From NCBI GenBank assembly GCA_020631045.1, contig JAHDHZ010000007.1, forward strand, positions 1 to 62,913: a stretch of DNA of 62,913 bases. The letters run 5' to 3'. Positions 43,801 through 51,329 of this stretch are shown piece after piece (the stretch's first letter is position 1; every line of letters begins with the position of its first letter). Origin of the DNA: Flavobacteriales bacterium (GTDB lineage: Bacteria > Bacteroidota > Bacteroidia > Flavobacteriales_G > JALEGO01). The notes under the pieces are model-generated. The model worked only from the letters and a program-made list of their open reading frames with translations. It made no database searches and was not told the origin of the DNA. The position numbers were made by a program, and so were the translations under genes.

Positions 43801-44712
43801 CCCTACCAATTTTACATCAATAATCAAGCAGTATCAATACCCTATGCATACAATTTAGATCAAGACTCTTTGAGCTTTGAGGTGTTTGTCTTAGATCAAA
43901 ATTATTGCAGTTCTGATACGATTATGTATACCGTTTATGCTCATCCAACATTTGAGATTGATCTTGAGCTAGATTCTCTTTGCGCCCCTGTATGTACTAC
44001 TCTACAAAGCATTGATCACAGTACCCAGCCCTATATCAGTGAGATTAAATCTTCTGTTATGGGCAGCATATATAATGCGCAACAAGAAATTTGTTTGAAT
44101 CAGGCGGGCCGCTACACCATTGATTATCAAATTATTGCTACAAGCGGTTGCAGCTCAATCATCCAAAAAGAAATTCAAGTGCACACTCAACCAAACGCTA
44201 ATTTTTTCATTAGCCCTTCAAATTCAGTTGAGCAAGATGATTTGGTTGATTTTCAAAACAACAGCTCTGATTACACACGCCTTTATTGGAGTATTGATGA
44301 TGAAGATTTTTCAATTTTTGAGAATCCAAATGAAATATTTGAAGATTCAGGCAACTATATAGTAAAACTTATTGTTGAAAATGAGCTTGGATGTATAGAT
44401 TCTATTTCTAAAGGAGTACAAGTGCGCCCAAAAAGCACCTTGTTTATTCCTGATGCATTTTCGCCTAATGCAGATGGCAATAACGATGCATTTGGGCCAA
44501 AACACTTAGAAGTAGACGAAGACTTTTACTCTTTTACCATTCTAAATCGTTGGGGCGAAGAAGTATTTCATACCAACAACCCAAACGAATTATGGAACGG
44601 CACTTCTAAAGAAAAAGTTTGTCAGCCAGACATCTATCTATATATACTGACCTTTAAACACAAATATGGCAACAGACAACGTATTGAAGGCAGAGTCTCT
44701 CTGATTCGCTAA
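40840..44712 (+). CDS. Large T9SS type B surface protein with duplicated modules
   Basis: A 1290-residue secreted protein. Signal peptide ~1-21 (VTGQ); first jelly-roll-like module ~30-225 ('NPSFEQHSGNP'... 'GYYYIDNISA'); Asn/Pro linker (residues 325-349); 'DCINGIDDDGDGLIDLND'; second copy of the module ~380-590 ('DPSFEEYVTCP'... 'YYNSCGFMNINQ'); three SprB-like repeats ~740-951, each closing on 'DANGC' or 'DTLGC'; PKD-like region ~1130-1200; and type B C-terminal sorting domain ~1205-1290 ('LFIPDAFSPNADGNNDAFGP', 'ILNRWGEEVFHTNN'). Probable adhesin or binding protein exported by the T9SS. It is a larger relative of the gene before it. Confidence 0.87.
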   Translation: MLKRALYIFLFLSLSIIHVTGQNCSGIPLNIPQEPFNGIPNPSFEQHSGNPTLYSQMIKCHFWNDLDRSSDFFHDPSYMANGSLGSPNNAQDGSYYVGFWNKAVNASDEFFGVCLTEPLYQNTQYDFTFNVFTGTSNQGNADVLNLTLYAKTNCTNDGTQICSSWDVLGQAIVQYSNQWQSINISFSAPNSYQTIAIGPSCTNNSNSGYYYIDNISATKQVHSDAAIALSLSGDYCSNNQSLNVSSNASYSSIEWYKDGALISSANGSTYNLSTSETGSYYAIIYDQNSNCLQSQTQTINSINCNQNGHGSNGNTGQNGSGFGTQNPNPAPEPNPNPNPSPNPMPAPTPSEDCINGIDDDGDGLIDLNDNDCSCNLSNSQNLLSDPSFEEYVTCPVNEQDFKHSIDQWVEVTDFNYIEYYNSCGFMNINQTSAIPANPYGEGFIGVKSYGHKNEYFGQCLASDLIAGNTYEFSITACNPDGDSSMWPAAFGPFPNSISYDLALYGNASCINHPYNSDDCPEDQGQGWQELGRVLIIKDNNWNSYTFSFTPSQNISAIAIGGACDMPSNQEIYTYFDSVSIVSISNSLPQSSIQSSGEFCNANVNIFTQNIADAYQWYQSGIALNGETSSTLNLNPGQSGDFQLMITHSGNCAISDSIVIEQDSLSYSIITTDATCGQSNGSVYIPNDKYASIAIDGNWHIVDSVDGLAPNTYDLYIDGGALCKDTTTFTIQSASNASIQITVDSNQATIEHNSSAPPIQFYLDSVLQTDSIFENLAPGMYLGHIQDANGCISADSFEILAPTLPPSINCNLNFAHQIDSNQVALMHSSIHHTVLFYLDGIVQTDSVFENLANGNYEIHLTDTLGCSDTAQITINHTPNNNPPQNNCNTSISVLVDSSSITIAHLNATEPINYFIDANSVGSNATHHNLTNGQHEVSIIDANGCSDTQLITISVPPINCPEIVLDIEASTCADIGQNTFTASAQQGSAPYQFYINNQAVSIPYAYNLDQDSLSFEVFVLDQNYCSSDTIMYTVYAHPTFEIDLELDSLCAPVCTTLQSIDHSTQPYISEIKSSVMGSIYNAQQEICLNQAGRYTIDYQIIATSGCSSIIQKEIQVHTQPNANFFISPSNSVEQDDLVDFQNNSSDYTRLYWSIDDEDFSIFENPNEIFEDSGNYIVKLIVENELGCIDSISKGVQVRPKSTLFIPDAFSPNADGNNDAFGPKHLEVDEDFYSFTILNRWGEEVFHTNNPNELWNGTSKEKVCQPDIYLYILTFKHKYGNRQRIEGRVSLIR
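41812..41886 (+). repeat. Asn/Pro-rich linker repeat within the large surface protein
   Basis: Codes for 25 residues alternating Pro with Asn, Ala, Ser, Glu and Met (PNPNPNPSPNPMPAPTP in part). The DNA is a run of CCNAAY-type units. It separates the two copies of the jelly-roll module and is likely a rigid extended spacer. Confidence 0.7.
43057..43690 (+). repeat. Three SprB-like repeats in the large surface protein
   Basis: Three tandem ~65-70-residue units (residues ~740-801, 811-874, 884-951). Each runs D-S-N/S-Q/S, then FYLDxxxQTDS or a variant, 'FENLA' or 'HNLTNG', and 'DANGC' or 'DTLGC' followed by (S)D. This matches the SprB repeat found in Flavobacterium adhesins. Confidence 0.6.
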
Positions 44713-44728
44713 AAAAATTATTTAACAA

Positions 44729-45724
44729 CTAGTACTTTAACAAGGCTGAAGCCCAAGTAAATCCGCTGCCAAAAGCAGTAAAACACAATACATCTCCCCT
44801 TTTGAATCTACCTTGCTCAAGGGCTTCAAATAAGGCAATCGGAATAGACGCTGCTGTGGTATTGCCATATTTTTGAATGTTGTTAAATACGCGATCATCT
44901 GAAAGGCCAAACTTTTTTTGAACCCCTTGTGCAATTCTTAAATTGGCTTGATGGGCAATTAATAAATCAATATCTTCTTTATTTAGGTCAGAAGCCTCCA
45001 GCGCCTCATTGATCGATTCACTCATACGAGTTATGGCATGCTTGAATACATTTCGGCCATTCATGTAGGGCCATCTGCCCGCGCGCTGCATCAAATCTGG
45101 CATGATGCGTTTTTCTTCTAAGGTCGAAGGTTCTTCTAAAATAAGTTCTTTGGCATATTTGCCCTCGCTGTGCAGGTGCGTACTTAATATTTGAGATTCA
45201 TCCTCACTTCTACTCAATACTAAAGCGCCCGCTCCATCTCCAAATATTACCGCCATGCTTCTGCCTTCATCGGTCAAATCAAAGGTATTGCTTTGCACTT
45301 CAGAGCAGACCAATAAGATGTTTTGATACTGTCCAGTTTTGATAAACTGATCGGCAATAGACAATCCATAAATAAAACCAGAACACTGGTTGCGTACATC
45401 TAAAGCTCCAACGGTGTCTAATCCTAACTGCTCTTGCACGAGCACACCACTGCCCGGAAAAATATAATCTGGACTAAGTGTTGCAAAAACAACAAAGTCA
45501 ATGTCTTGTTTTTCAAGCCCTGCTTTTTCTATAGCGATTTCAGCAGCACGAGTACCCATTGAAGAAGTTGAGTCAACGCCTGGTTTGAACCATCTACGCT
45601 GCTCAATGCCTGTACGCTCAACAATCCACTCATTGGTGGTGTCAATCATAGAGGCAAGCTCTTCATTTTTAACAATACGATCAGGCACATACATGCCCAC
45701 TCCTGCTATTTTAGTTTGATACAT
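44729..45724 (-). CDS. 3-oxoacyl-ACP synthase III family protein (FabH-like)
   Basis: A 331-residue ketosynthase. 'TTNEWIVERTGIEQRRW' N-terminal block, active-site Cys114 in 'VRNQCSGFIYGL', catalytic His in 'LLIAHQANLRI' and Asn in 'KYGNTTAASIPIALF', Gly-rich end 'CFTAFGSGFTWASALL'. It has the full Cys-His-Asn triad, so it should be active. The gene stands apart from any fab cluster in this window, so it may be either the housekeeping FabH or a second ketosynthase for a special acyl product. Confidence 0.88.
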   Translation of the reverse strand: MYQTKIAGVGMYVPDRIVKNEELASMIDTTNEWIVERTGIEQRRWFKPGVDSTSSMGTRAAEIAIEKAGLEKQDIDFVVFATLSPDYIFPGSGVLVQEQLGLDTVGALDVRNQCSGFIYGLSIADQFIKTGQYQNILLVCSEVQSNTFDLTDEGRSMAVIFGDGAGALVLSRSEDESQILSTHLHSEGKYAKELILEEPSTLEEKRIMPDLMQRAGRWPYMNGRNVFKHAITRMSESINEALEASDLNKEDIDLLIAHQANLRIAQGVQKKFGLSDDRVFNNIQKYGNTTAASIPIALFEALEQGRFKRGDVLCFTAFGSGFTWASALLKY

Positions 45725-45739
45725 AGGTGATGAATTGGC

Positions 45740-46291
45740 TTACAAATTAACAAAATTTTTAATCAACGCTGCGCCCCAGTATTCTGAGATCTCAGGGTGA
45801 AATTGCACACCATAAAATGGTTTAAAGGCATGACGCATTGCCTCTACTGAACAAACCACAGAGCTTGCAGTACAGATAAAATCATTGGGCAAATCAATGC
45901 ACTCAGTATGATCTTGCTTCATTTGTACTTGAGGTTCAAAATCTTTGAATAACTCCTTGTGGTCATGTACTTGAATGTTTTGCCAATCTCGATCTTCATC
46001 GCATTTAAATGCCCTAGCGCCATGTAACAACCCTAAGATCTGGTGTCCGAAACAAACGCCTAACACAGGCTGCTTTAAGGCTTTTAGAAACTGAAATTTT
46101 TCTAAATAGGGTGCTTGATCGACTTGGGTGAGTAAAATTGGCGCGCCACTGATGATGATCTTATCGTGCTCAGTGGTTTGAAAAGGTGTTATATCAGCAA
46201 GCTTAATGGTTTTTGATGCAAGATTGAATTGTGAAATAATCTCACTAAAAAAAGGTGTTTTTGTACTGCCACAATCAATAATGTAAATCAT
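45740..46291 (-). CDS. Class I glutamine amidotransferase (GMP synthase-like domain)
   Basis: A 183-residue stand-alone GATase-1 protein. 'HDKIIISGAPILLTQ' resembles the oxyanion strand, nucleophile Cys in 'VLGVCFGHQILGLLHG', and the His-Glu pair in 'FYGVQFHPEISEYWG'. It would hydrolyse glutamine to supply ammonia. The synthetase partner is not adjacent; the resemblance is to the amidotransferase part of GuaA, but it is not a complete GMP synthetase. Between fabH-like and tsaC-like genes in a co-directional run. Confidence 0.85.
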   Translation of the reverse strand: MIYIIDCGSTKTPFFSEIISQFNLASKTIKLADITPFQTTEHDKIIISGAPILLTQVDQAPYLEKFQFLKALKQPVLGVCFGHQILGLLHGARAFKCDEDRDWQNIQVHDHKELFKDFEPQVQMKQDHTECIDLPNDFICTASSVVCSVEAMRHAFKPFYGVQFHPEISEYWGAALIKNFVNL

Positions 46292-46300
46292 AATACTTCT

Positions 46301-46918
46301 TTATAATTCAACATGACCTATGCCTTGTCTTACAATACTTGGCTCGTCTGTAGTACAATCAATGATTGTAGAGGGCTCTAAAGCACCCACTCCACCATCA
46401 ACAACAGCACCCACCTTGTTTTTAAACTGTTCATAGATCAGCTCTGCATCTGCAATATACTCTAAGATTCCATCATCAGAATGCAAAGAGGTAGTAATCA
46501 TAGGATGGCCCAACATCTGTGAGATTGAAATGGGAATCTGATTGGCTGGAATGCGAATGCCAATTTCACGCTTTTTTTGTACCCGAAACACCTTAGGAGT
46601 ATTGTTATTGGCTTGTAAAATAAAGGTAAAGGGCCCTGGCAAGCACTGCTTTAAAAGTCTAAATACTCGATTTGAAATCGGTTTGGTGAACTCAGAGACT
46701 TGAGCAATGTCACTACAAATAATTGAGAGTTTCGCCTTATCAAGTTTCATGCCCGCAAATGCGCAAAGTTTTTCAATGGCCTTTGAGCTGTGCAAACTAC
46801 ATCCTACCGCATAGACAGAATCTGTCGGGTAAATGATGATTTGATCTTGCTTTAAAAGCTCAACAACTTGCTTTATTTTGCGCTGATCAGGGTTTTGTGG
46901 ATGGGTCTGAATAAGCAT
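46301..46918 (-). CDS. L-threonylcarbamoyladenylate synthase (Sua5/YciO/YrdC)
   Basis: A 205-residue YrdC-fold protein. 'QIIIYPTDSVYAVGCSLHSS' and 'KLDKAKLSIICSDIAQVSEF' match the family, as does 'CLPGPFTFILQAN' and 'REIGIRIPANQIP'. It lacks the extra Sua5 C-terminal domain. By position and length it may be TsaC (threonylcarbamoyl-AMP for t6A37 of tRNA) or the YciO branch; these are hard to separate without alignment. Confidence 0.88.
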   Translation of the reverse strand: MLIQTHPQNPDQRKIKQVVELLKQDQIIIYPTDSVYAVGCSLHSSKAIEKLCAFAGMKLDKAKLSIICSDIAQVSEFTKPISNRVFRLLKQCLPGPFTFILQANNNTPKVFRVQKKREIGIRIPANQIPISISQMLGHPMITTSLHSDDGILEYIADAELIYEQFKNKVGAVVDGGVGALEPSTIIDCTTDEPSIVRQGIGHVEL

Positions 46919-46940
46919 CAGAAAAGCTTGTAATGAGTTT

Positions 46941-47597
46941 TTACCCGTTTACTTTCTTATAATCTGCTAAAAACTTCTCTAAACCATTGTCAGTTAAAGG
47001 GTGGTTCAAGAGCGCTAAAATAGATTTTAAAGGGCAAGTGGCTACATCGGCACCAATTTCTGCACATTTAATAATATGCATCGGATGACGAATCGAAGCC
47101 GCTAAAATCTCAGTATCGTAATTGTAATTGTCATAAATTACTCTGATCTGATCAATCAAATCTATACCATCAGTGCTGATGTCATCTAAACGCCCTAAAA
47201 AAGGCGACACATAACTTGCTCCTGCTTTGGCTGCCAAAAGTGCTTGACCTGCAGAAAATACTAAGGTACAATTGGTTCTGATGCCTTTAGAAGTGAAATA
47301 TTTAATTGCTTTTACTCCCTCTTTAATCATCGGTACCTTCACCACAATGTTCTTGTGCAGCTTGGCCAAGGCCTCTCCTTCTTTGATCATGCCTTTAAAA
47401 TCAGTTGAGATCACCTCTGCACTTACGTCGCCATCTACGATATTACAGATATCAACATAATGCTTTAAAATGTTTTGCTCTCCTGAAATGCCTTCTTTGG
47501 CCATCAAAGATGGATTGGTCGTCACTCCATCTAATACACCCAAGTCGTGAGCTTCTTTGATCTGATCTAGGTTTGCGGTATCGATAAAAAATTTCAT
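46941..47597 (-). CDS. fsa: Fructose-6-phosphate aldolase / TalC-type transaldolase
   Basis: A 218-residue short transaldolase of the TalC/FSA subfamily. '[20 protein letters not shown]', '[13 protein letters not shown]', Schiff-base Lys in '[16 protein letters not shown]', '[20 protein letters not shown]', '[12 protein letters not shown]' and '[19 protein letters not shown]'. Such proteins act either as transaldolase or fructose-6-phosphate aldolase; sequence here does not settle which. 22 bases upstream of the tsaC-like gene. Confidence 0.92.
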   Translation of the reverse strand: MKFFIDTANLDQIKEAHDLGVLDGVTTNPSLMAKEGISGEQNILKHYVDICNIVDGDVSAEVISTDFKGMIKEGEALAKLHKNIVVKVPMIKEGVKAIKYFTSKGIRTNCTLVFSAGQALLAAKAGASYVSPFLGRLDDISTDGIDLIDQIRVIYDNYNYDTEILAASIRHPMHIIKCAEIGADVATCPLKSILALLNHPLTDNGLEKFLADYKKVNG

Positions 47598-47621
47598 AAT
47601 TCTTTTTTTGTAAAGGTATAC

Positions 47622-47945
47622 TCACGCACTTTGCGGAGCAAGTTTAATTTTTAAGCCTTCAAAGTTTTGATTGATCTTAAGTTGACAGCCCAATCGTGAG
47701 TTTTCTTCAACAAAAAAGGCTTGATCTAGCATATCTTCTTCATCTTCAGACATTGCACTCAATTCATGCTCTGAAAGCACATAACAATGACAAGAAGCGC
47801 ACATAGCCATTCCTCCACAAGTGCCTTCAACATCAAGCTCGCTTGCTTTGCACAACTCCATAATATTCATATTCATGTCTGTTGGCGCTTGCACAGTGTG
47901 CATACCACCTTCTCTATCTTCTATATGTATGGTAACCTCAGACAT
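47622..47945 (-). CDS. 2Fe-2S ferredoxin (adrenodoxin/ISC type)
   Basis: A 107-residue ferredoxin. Cluster ligands Cys43, Cys49, Cys52 ('GTCGGMAMCASCHCYVLS') and Cys87 ('SRLGCQLKI') have the vertebrate/bacterial-type spacing C-x5-C-x2-C-xn-C. It overlaps the reductase gene by 1 base (TAATG), so the pair forms a translationally coupled electron-transfer unit: NADPH to reductase to ferredoxin. The acceptor is unknown. Confidence 0.92.
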   Translation of the reverse strand: MSEVTIHIEDREGGMHTVQAPTDMNMNIMELCKASELDVEGTCGGMAMCASCHCYVLSEHELSAMSEDEEDMLDQAFFVEENSRLGCQLKINQNFEGLKIKLAPQSA

Positions 47946-48952
47946 TATTCGAAGCCATTTACACCATTTACTGTTGTGTATTTCAACACCAAGTTCTTAT
48001 CAGGATAAATACGCTTGAAGGCTGACTGTACCATTAAAGTAGCCTCATGAAATCCACAGAGAATCAGTTTTAACTTTCCTTTGTAAGTATTGATATCTCC
48101 TACAGCGTATATGCCTTCTATGTTGGTTGAATAATCAAATGTGTCTACTTCAATGGCATTCTTGGTAATGTTTAAATTCCAATCTGCTATGGGGCCCAAT
48201 TTTGGAGAAAGTCCAAATAAAGGCACAAAATGATTGGTCGGCTTTTGCATTTCTCCCTGAGTTTTATGCTTAATGGTTACCCCTTCAAGTGTACCTTGCC
48301 CCGTAAGACCTACAACCTCAGCATTGGTAATCAAATTAATCTTTTTCTCTTTTGCCAAGTCCATCACCTTTTCAACAGAATCTAACGCCCCTCTAAACCC
48401 TTCTCTTCTGTGCACCAAAGAAACCTCTGAGGCCACGTCTGTTAAAAATATTGACCAATCTAAGGCAGAATCTCCTCCGCCTGAAATCACTACTTTTTTA
48501 TCTCTATAAAACTCAGGGTCTTTGATGATATACTCAACACCTTTGTCTTCAAAATCTGTAATGTTTTCAATGGGTGGTTTGCGCGGCTCAAAACACCCTA
48601 ATCCACCGGCAATGGCAATATTTTTTGCTCTATGCTTTGTGCCTTTATTGGTGGTAACAATAAAGAAATCTTCAGCATCTTTTTCGATCTGCTCAGCACG
48701 CTCACCCAAAGTGAAACCAGGTTTGAAAGGCGCAATTTGTTGCATTAAATTATCGATCAAATCTCCTGCCAAAATCGAAGGAAATCCGGGAATATCATAA
48801 ATCGGTTTTTTAGGATAAATCTCAGAGCACTGCCCTCCGGCTTGTGGCAAAGAGTCAATTAAATGACAACGCAGCTTTAAAAGGCCTGCTTCAAAAACAG
48901 TGAATAATCCTACCGGACCTGCCCCAATGATGATGATGTCTGTTTGAATCAT
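47945..48952 (-). CDS. Ferredoxin-NADP reductase, thioredoxin-reductase-like type
   Basis: A 335-residue two-dinucleotide-domain flavoprotein. FAD motif 'IIIGAGPVGLFTVFEAGLL', 'QAGGQCSEIYPKKPIYDI', NADPH motif 'VVISGGGDSALDWSI', 'VHRREGFRGA' and C-terminal 'IYAVGDINTYKGKLKLI'. The Cys-x-x-Cys of true thioredoxin reductase is absent, as in YumC-type ferredoxin-NADP reductases. Coupled with the following ferredoxin gene. Its promoter carries a perfect palindrome (48966-48978). Confidence 0.92.
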   Translation of the reverse strand: MIQTDIIIIGAGPVGLFTVFEAGLLKLRCHLIDSLPQAGGQCSEIYPKKPIYDIPGFPSILAGDLIDNLMQQIAPFKPGFTLGERAEQIEKDAEDFFIVTTNKGTKHRAKNIAIAGGLGCFEPRKPPIENITDFEDKGVEYIIKDPEFYRDKKVVISGGGDSALDWSIFLTDVASEVSLVHRREGFRGALDSVEKVMDLAKEKKINLITNAEVVGLTGQGTLEGVTIKHKTQGEMQKPTNHFVPLFGLSPKLGPIADWNLNITKNAIEVDTFDYSTNIEGIYAVGDINTYKGKLKLILCGFHEATLMVQSAFKRIYPDKNLVLKYTTVNGVNGFE

Positions 48953-48956
48953 ATCG

Positions 48957-48964
48957 CAAATTTA
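48957..48964 (-). promoter_or_regulatory. Bacteroidota -7 box for the ferredoxin reductase
   Basis: Minus strand TAAATTTG, exact TAnnTTTG match, ending 4 bases before the ATG at 48952. The transcript should be leaderless or nearly so. Confidence 0.45.
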
Positions 48965-48965
48965 G

Positions 48966-48978
48966 TGAGTTCAACTCA
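48966..48978. promoter_or_regulatory. Palindrome abutting the ferredoxin reductase promoter (candidate operator)
   Basis: TGAGTT-C-AACTCA: perfect 6-bp arms around one base, starting 1 base upstream of the -7 box and filling the promoter spacer. A protein bound here would overlap RNA polymerase, which suits repression. The regulator is unknown. Confidence 0.45.
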
Positions 48979-48988
48979 AAGAAACACT

Positions 48989-49873
48989 CTATTCAGACTT
49001 TTTATACAAGTCATCTTGATCAATGATTTTGATGGATGGATTGCCTTTGTCTTTACCTCTAAAATCAATGTCTTTTATGAATTGAAAATGGTCTTTTTCC
49101 CATTTGTAAGCATTAAAGCTTAAATCAGGACCATAATACTGATATTGACCAGTATATTGAGGTTCATGCGCCGCTAAAGAAGAGAAAATCAATTGTTGTT
49201 TATCGATTACAATATCGTAACGAACATCTGAGCTGTACTGAAAAACAGCTCGTCTTTTGATACGCTTTTCATGGCGAAGTAGAGCCTTGCCCAAAACAAG
49301 GTGCTTTGAAGAGGTGAAAGCAATAGGCTCAATGACCTTTTTACTGATCAATGGATTAGATTTATCAATACCCAGCAGCACGTAGGTGGTTTTCTTTTTG
49401 TGCTTGACCTGTAAAAGATCAAAATAAATGGCTCCGTACCACTTAAAGGCATTGAGTTTTTTATAAGCCAATTTGTCGTTTAACACAATTGATGGATCTT
49501 GTTTGAGTTCAATGGTTTTTTGCCCTTTTTGATCAGTAAAGGATAGGTAACAAAAGTACTTATAGCTAAAATCTTGTTGTTGCATACTCCATGAGAAGAC
49601 TTGTAATTTTTCGTCTTTACTGATGATGTGGGCCATGCTCAACAAAGAATCGATTTTGTAGTTTTTTAAATTTGGCTCTTGGCGAATGAGTTTTTGTAAA
49701 AAGAGGGCAAAAAGCTCGTTGAACTTTTTTTGATTGGATGAAGGTGCTGTGCTCTGAGCTCTGTAATATTTGGCTGAATCAATTAATTGTTCAGTAGAAT
49801 AGATCTGCGATAGACCAGTAAATGGTAGGCAAGCAAAAACTAAATAGAATACATGCTGTTTAAAAAGAGGCAT
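48989..49873 (-). CDS. Uncharacterised secreted protein
   Basis: A 294-residue protein of unknown family. Start at ATG 49873 gives a clear signal peptide (residues 1-23, ending GLSQ). The mature part is mixed alpha/beta with a Lys-rich, basic character ('LLQVKHKKKTTYVLLGIDKS', 'RHEKRIKRRAVFQYSSDVRYD') and no catalytic motif I can see. The second half reads like a repeated beta-strand fold. The upstream open frame is an artefact of the neighbouring ferredoxin gene region. Probably periplasmic. Confidence 0.65.
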   Translation of the reverse strand: MPLFKQHVFYLVFACLPFTGLSQIYSTEQLIDSAKYYRAQSTAPSSNQKKFNELFALFLQKLIRQEPNLKNYKIDSLLSMAHIISKDEKLQVFSWSMQQQDFSYKYFCYLSFTDQKGQKTIELKQDPSIVLNDKLAYKKLNAFKWYGAIYFDLLQVKHKKKTTYVLLGIDKSNPLISKKVIEPIAFTSSKHLVLGKALLRHEKRIKRRAVFQYSSDVRYDIVIDKQQLIFSSLAAHEPQYTGQYQYYGPDLSFNAYKWEKDHFQFIKDIDFRGKDKGNPSIKIIDQDDLYKKSE

Positions 49874-49889
49874 GTAGTTAAAACGTAAA

Positions 49890-50252
49890 TTATGATGGAT
49901 TATTTGCCAAATGCAAAAAGTCTTTTCTAGCCAAAAGCGTTTCGTCACTTTCTCTAAAATCGGGATCATCAACACAACAATCAACAGGACAAACTGCTGC
50001 ACACTGTGGCTCATCATGAAATCCCTTGCACTCAGTACACTTATCAGTCACGATATAATAGTACTCCATGCTCACAGGCTCTTGATCTTCAGAGGCATTC
50101 ATTTTGTTACCAAGCGTTGTAGTTAACTCTCCTTGTAATGATGTGCCATCTGAAAGCTTCCATTCAGCTCCCGCCTCATAAATTGCATTGTTGGGGCACT
50201 CAGGTTCGCAAGCTCCACAATTGATGCATTCGTCTGTGATCATTATTGCCAT
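49890..50252 (-). CDS. Ferredoxin with two 4Fe-4S clusters
   Basis: A 120-residue 8-Cys ferredoxin. First cluster: Cys9, 12, 15, 19 in '[18 protein letters not shown]'. Second: Cys72, 75, 84, 88 in '[19 protein letters not shown]', with the long C-x2-C-x8-C loop of YfhL/alvin-type ferredoxins; Cys92 and Cys93 are extra. An insert of ~45 residues separates the clusters. Low-potential electron carrier. Divergent from the acyl-CoA reductase gene with overlapping promoters; I recall this gene pair from other Bacteroidota. Start ATG 50252 (50243 possible). Confidence 0.88.
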   Translation of the reverse strand: MAIMITDECINCGACEPECPNNAIYEAGAEWKLSDGTSLQGELTTTLGNKMNASEDQEPVSMEYYYIVTDKCTECKGFHDEPQCAAVCPVDCCVDDPDFRESDETLLARKDFLHLANNPS

Positions 50253-50261
50253 AAAGTAGTG

Positions 50262-50269
50262 TACTTTTG
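50262..50269 (+). promoter_or_regulatory. Bacteroidota -7 box for the acyl-CoA reductase
   Basis: TACTTTTG matches TAnnTTTG, 24 bases before the ATG at 50294. It lies in the start region of the opposite ferredoxin transcript. Confidence 0.4.
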
Positions 50270-50275
50270 TTCTTA

Positions 50276-50306
50276 CAAATTTAGCAGATACAAATGGATA
50301 AAGCAA
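50276..50306 (-). promoter_or_regulatory. Promoter of the 8-Cys ferredoxin (-33 and -7)
   Basis: Minus strand: TTG (50306-50304), 20 bases, TAAATTTG (50283-50276). Both elements and spacing fit the Bacteroidota consensus. The -33 element lies inside the coding start of the divergent acyl-CoA reductase gene, so the two promoters overlap. Confidence 0.5.
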
Positions 50307-51316
50307 TTGAAAATCGCATCGAAACATTCTCAGCACTTGGTGAGCTGTTAAAAGCATATCTAGAAAAAACGCCAACCCCGTATTCATCAAAGATTCAAGT
50401 CGCCATTAATGAGGCTCAAAAAGAGAATCCTTGGTTTACAAGCCAAAACATTGAGTACATGCTGAACTGTATTGCTCATCAACTTAGCCCACAAATCTTA
50501 AAAAACTGGTTAACTCCTTTTAAAACTAAAGAAAAAACCATTGCTATTATTATGGCTGGAAACATTCCTTTGGTTGGATTTCATGATTTATTGGCCTGTT
50601 TACTCATGGGCTGCAAGGTAATTGTAAAGCCCTCTTCTAAAGACGCAAAACTCATGCATATGATCTGCTCTTTGATTGTCGAGCTTTCAAGTAATTTTAA
50701 AGACAAAATTAATTTAGTGCACAGCTTGATTGGCCACTCTTATGATGCTTTAATTGCAACAGGCAGCAATGCTTCAAACACTCAATTTAAAAAATACATG
50801 CAAAACAAACCTTGTTTGTTTAGAGGACATAGAAATGCTGTGGCCATTCTCTCAAAAGACATTTCAGATGAGCAACTTAATTTACTTGCCAAAGATGTTT
50901 TTCAATACTTTGGAATGGGATGCCGAAATGTAAGCAAATTATTCATCGAACAAGGATTTGATTTTAAACGCATGAATCAATTTGGCCTTGAATATCAAAC
51001 TGCTTTAGAAGCCCACAACAAATACATGAACAATTACCAGTATTACAAAACCATTTATGCTTTAAACAACATTGCTTTTTATGACATGGGGTTTTACAGT
51101 TTAAAAGAAGACGTTTCTTTACATGCCATGGTTTCTGTGTTGCATTACCAGGTGTATGAAGAGCTTTCTGAGGTTTACAAACAAATTGAAAATCAAAGCA
51201 ATGCAATACAATGTGTTATTGGTTTGAATCACGTTGATTTTGGCATGGCTCAACAACCTAAAGTTGATCAGTATGCTGATCAAATCAATACCTTAGAATT
51301 CATTGACGGCATATAG
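50294..51316 (+). CDS. LuxC-type acyl-CoA reductase
   Basis: A 340-residue aldehyde-dehydrogenase-fold protein resembling LuxC. '[22 protein letters not shown]' and '[18 protein letters not shown]' form the NADPH-binding region (quoted in part), '[15 protein letters not shown]' follows, and the predicted nucleophile Cys is in '[14 protein letters not shown]'. It would reduce an acyl-CoA or acyl-enzyme to a fatty aldehyde. No luxD, luxE or luciferase is present, so bioluminescence is not implied. Shorter than Vibrio LuxC (about 480). Confidence 0.85.
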   Translation: MDKAIENRIETFSALGELLKAYLEKTPTPYSSKIQVAINEAQKENPWFTSQNIEYMLNCIAHQLSPQILKNWLTPFKTKEKTIAIIMAGNIPLVGFHDLLACLLMGCKVIVKPSSKDAKLMHMICSLIVELSSNFKDKINLVHSLIGHSYDALIATGSNASNTQFKKYMQNKPCLFRGHRNAVAILSKDISDEQLNLLAKDVFQYFGMGCRNVSKLFIEQGFDFKRMNQFGLEYQTALEAHNKYMNNYQYYKTIYALNNIAFYDMGFYSLKEDVSLHAMVSVLHYQVYEELSEVYKQIENQSNAIQCVIGLNHVDFGMAQQPKVDQYADQINTLEFIDGI

Positions 51317-51329
51317 CCTTAAATAGCAA

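Noticed and set aside
49874-50017. N-terminal extension of the unknown secreted protein.
   Set aside because: It runs across the ferredoxin stop region and puts 48 unrelated residues before a clear signal peptide.
50294-51316. Bioluminescence operon.
   Set aside because: Only the LuxC-type reductase is present; no luxAB, luxD or luxE nearby, and such reductases are widespread in Bacteroidota.
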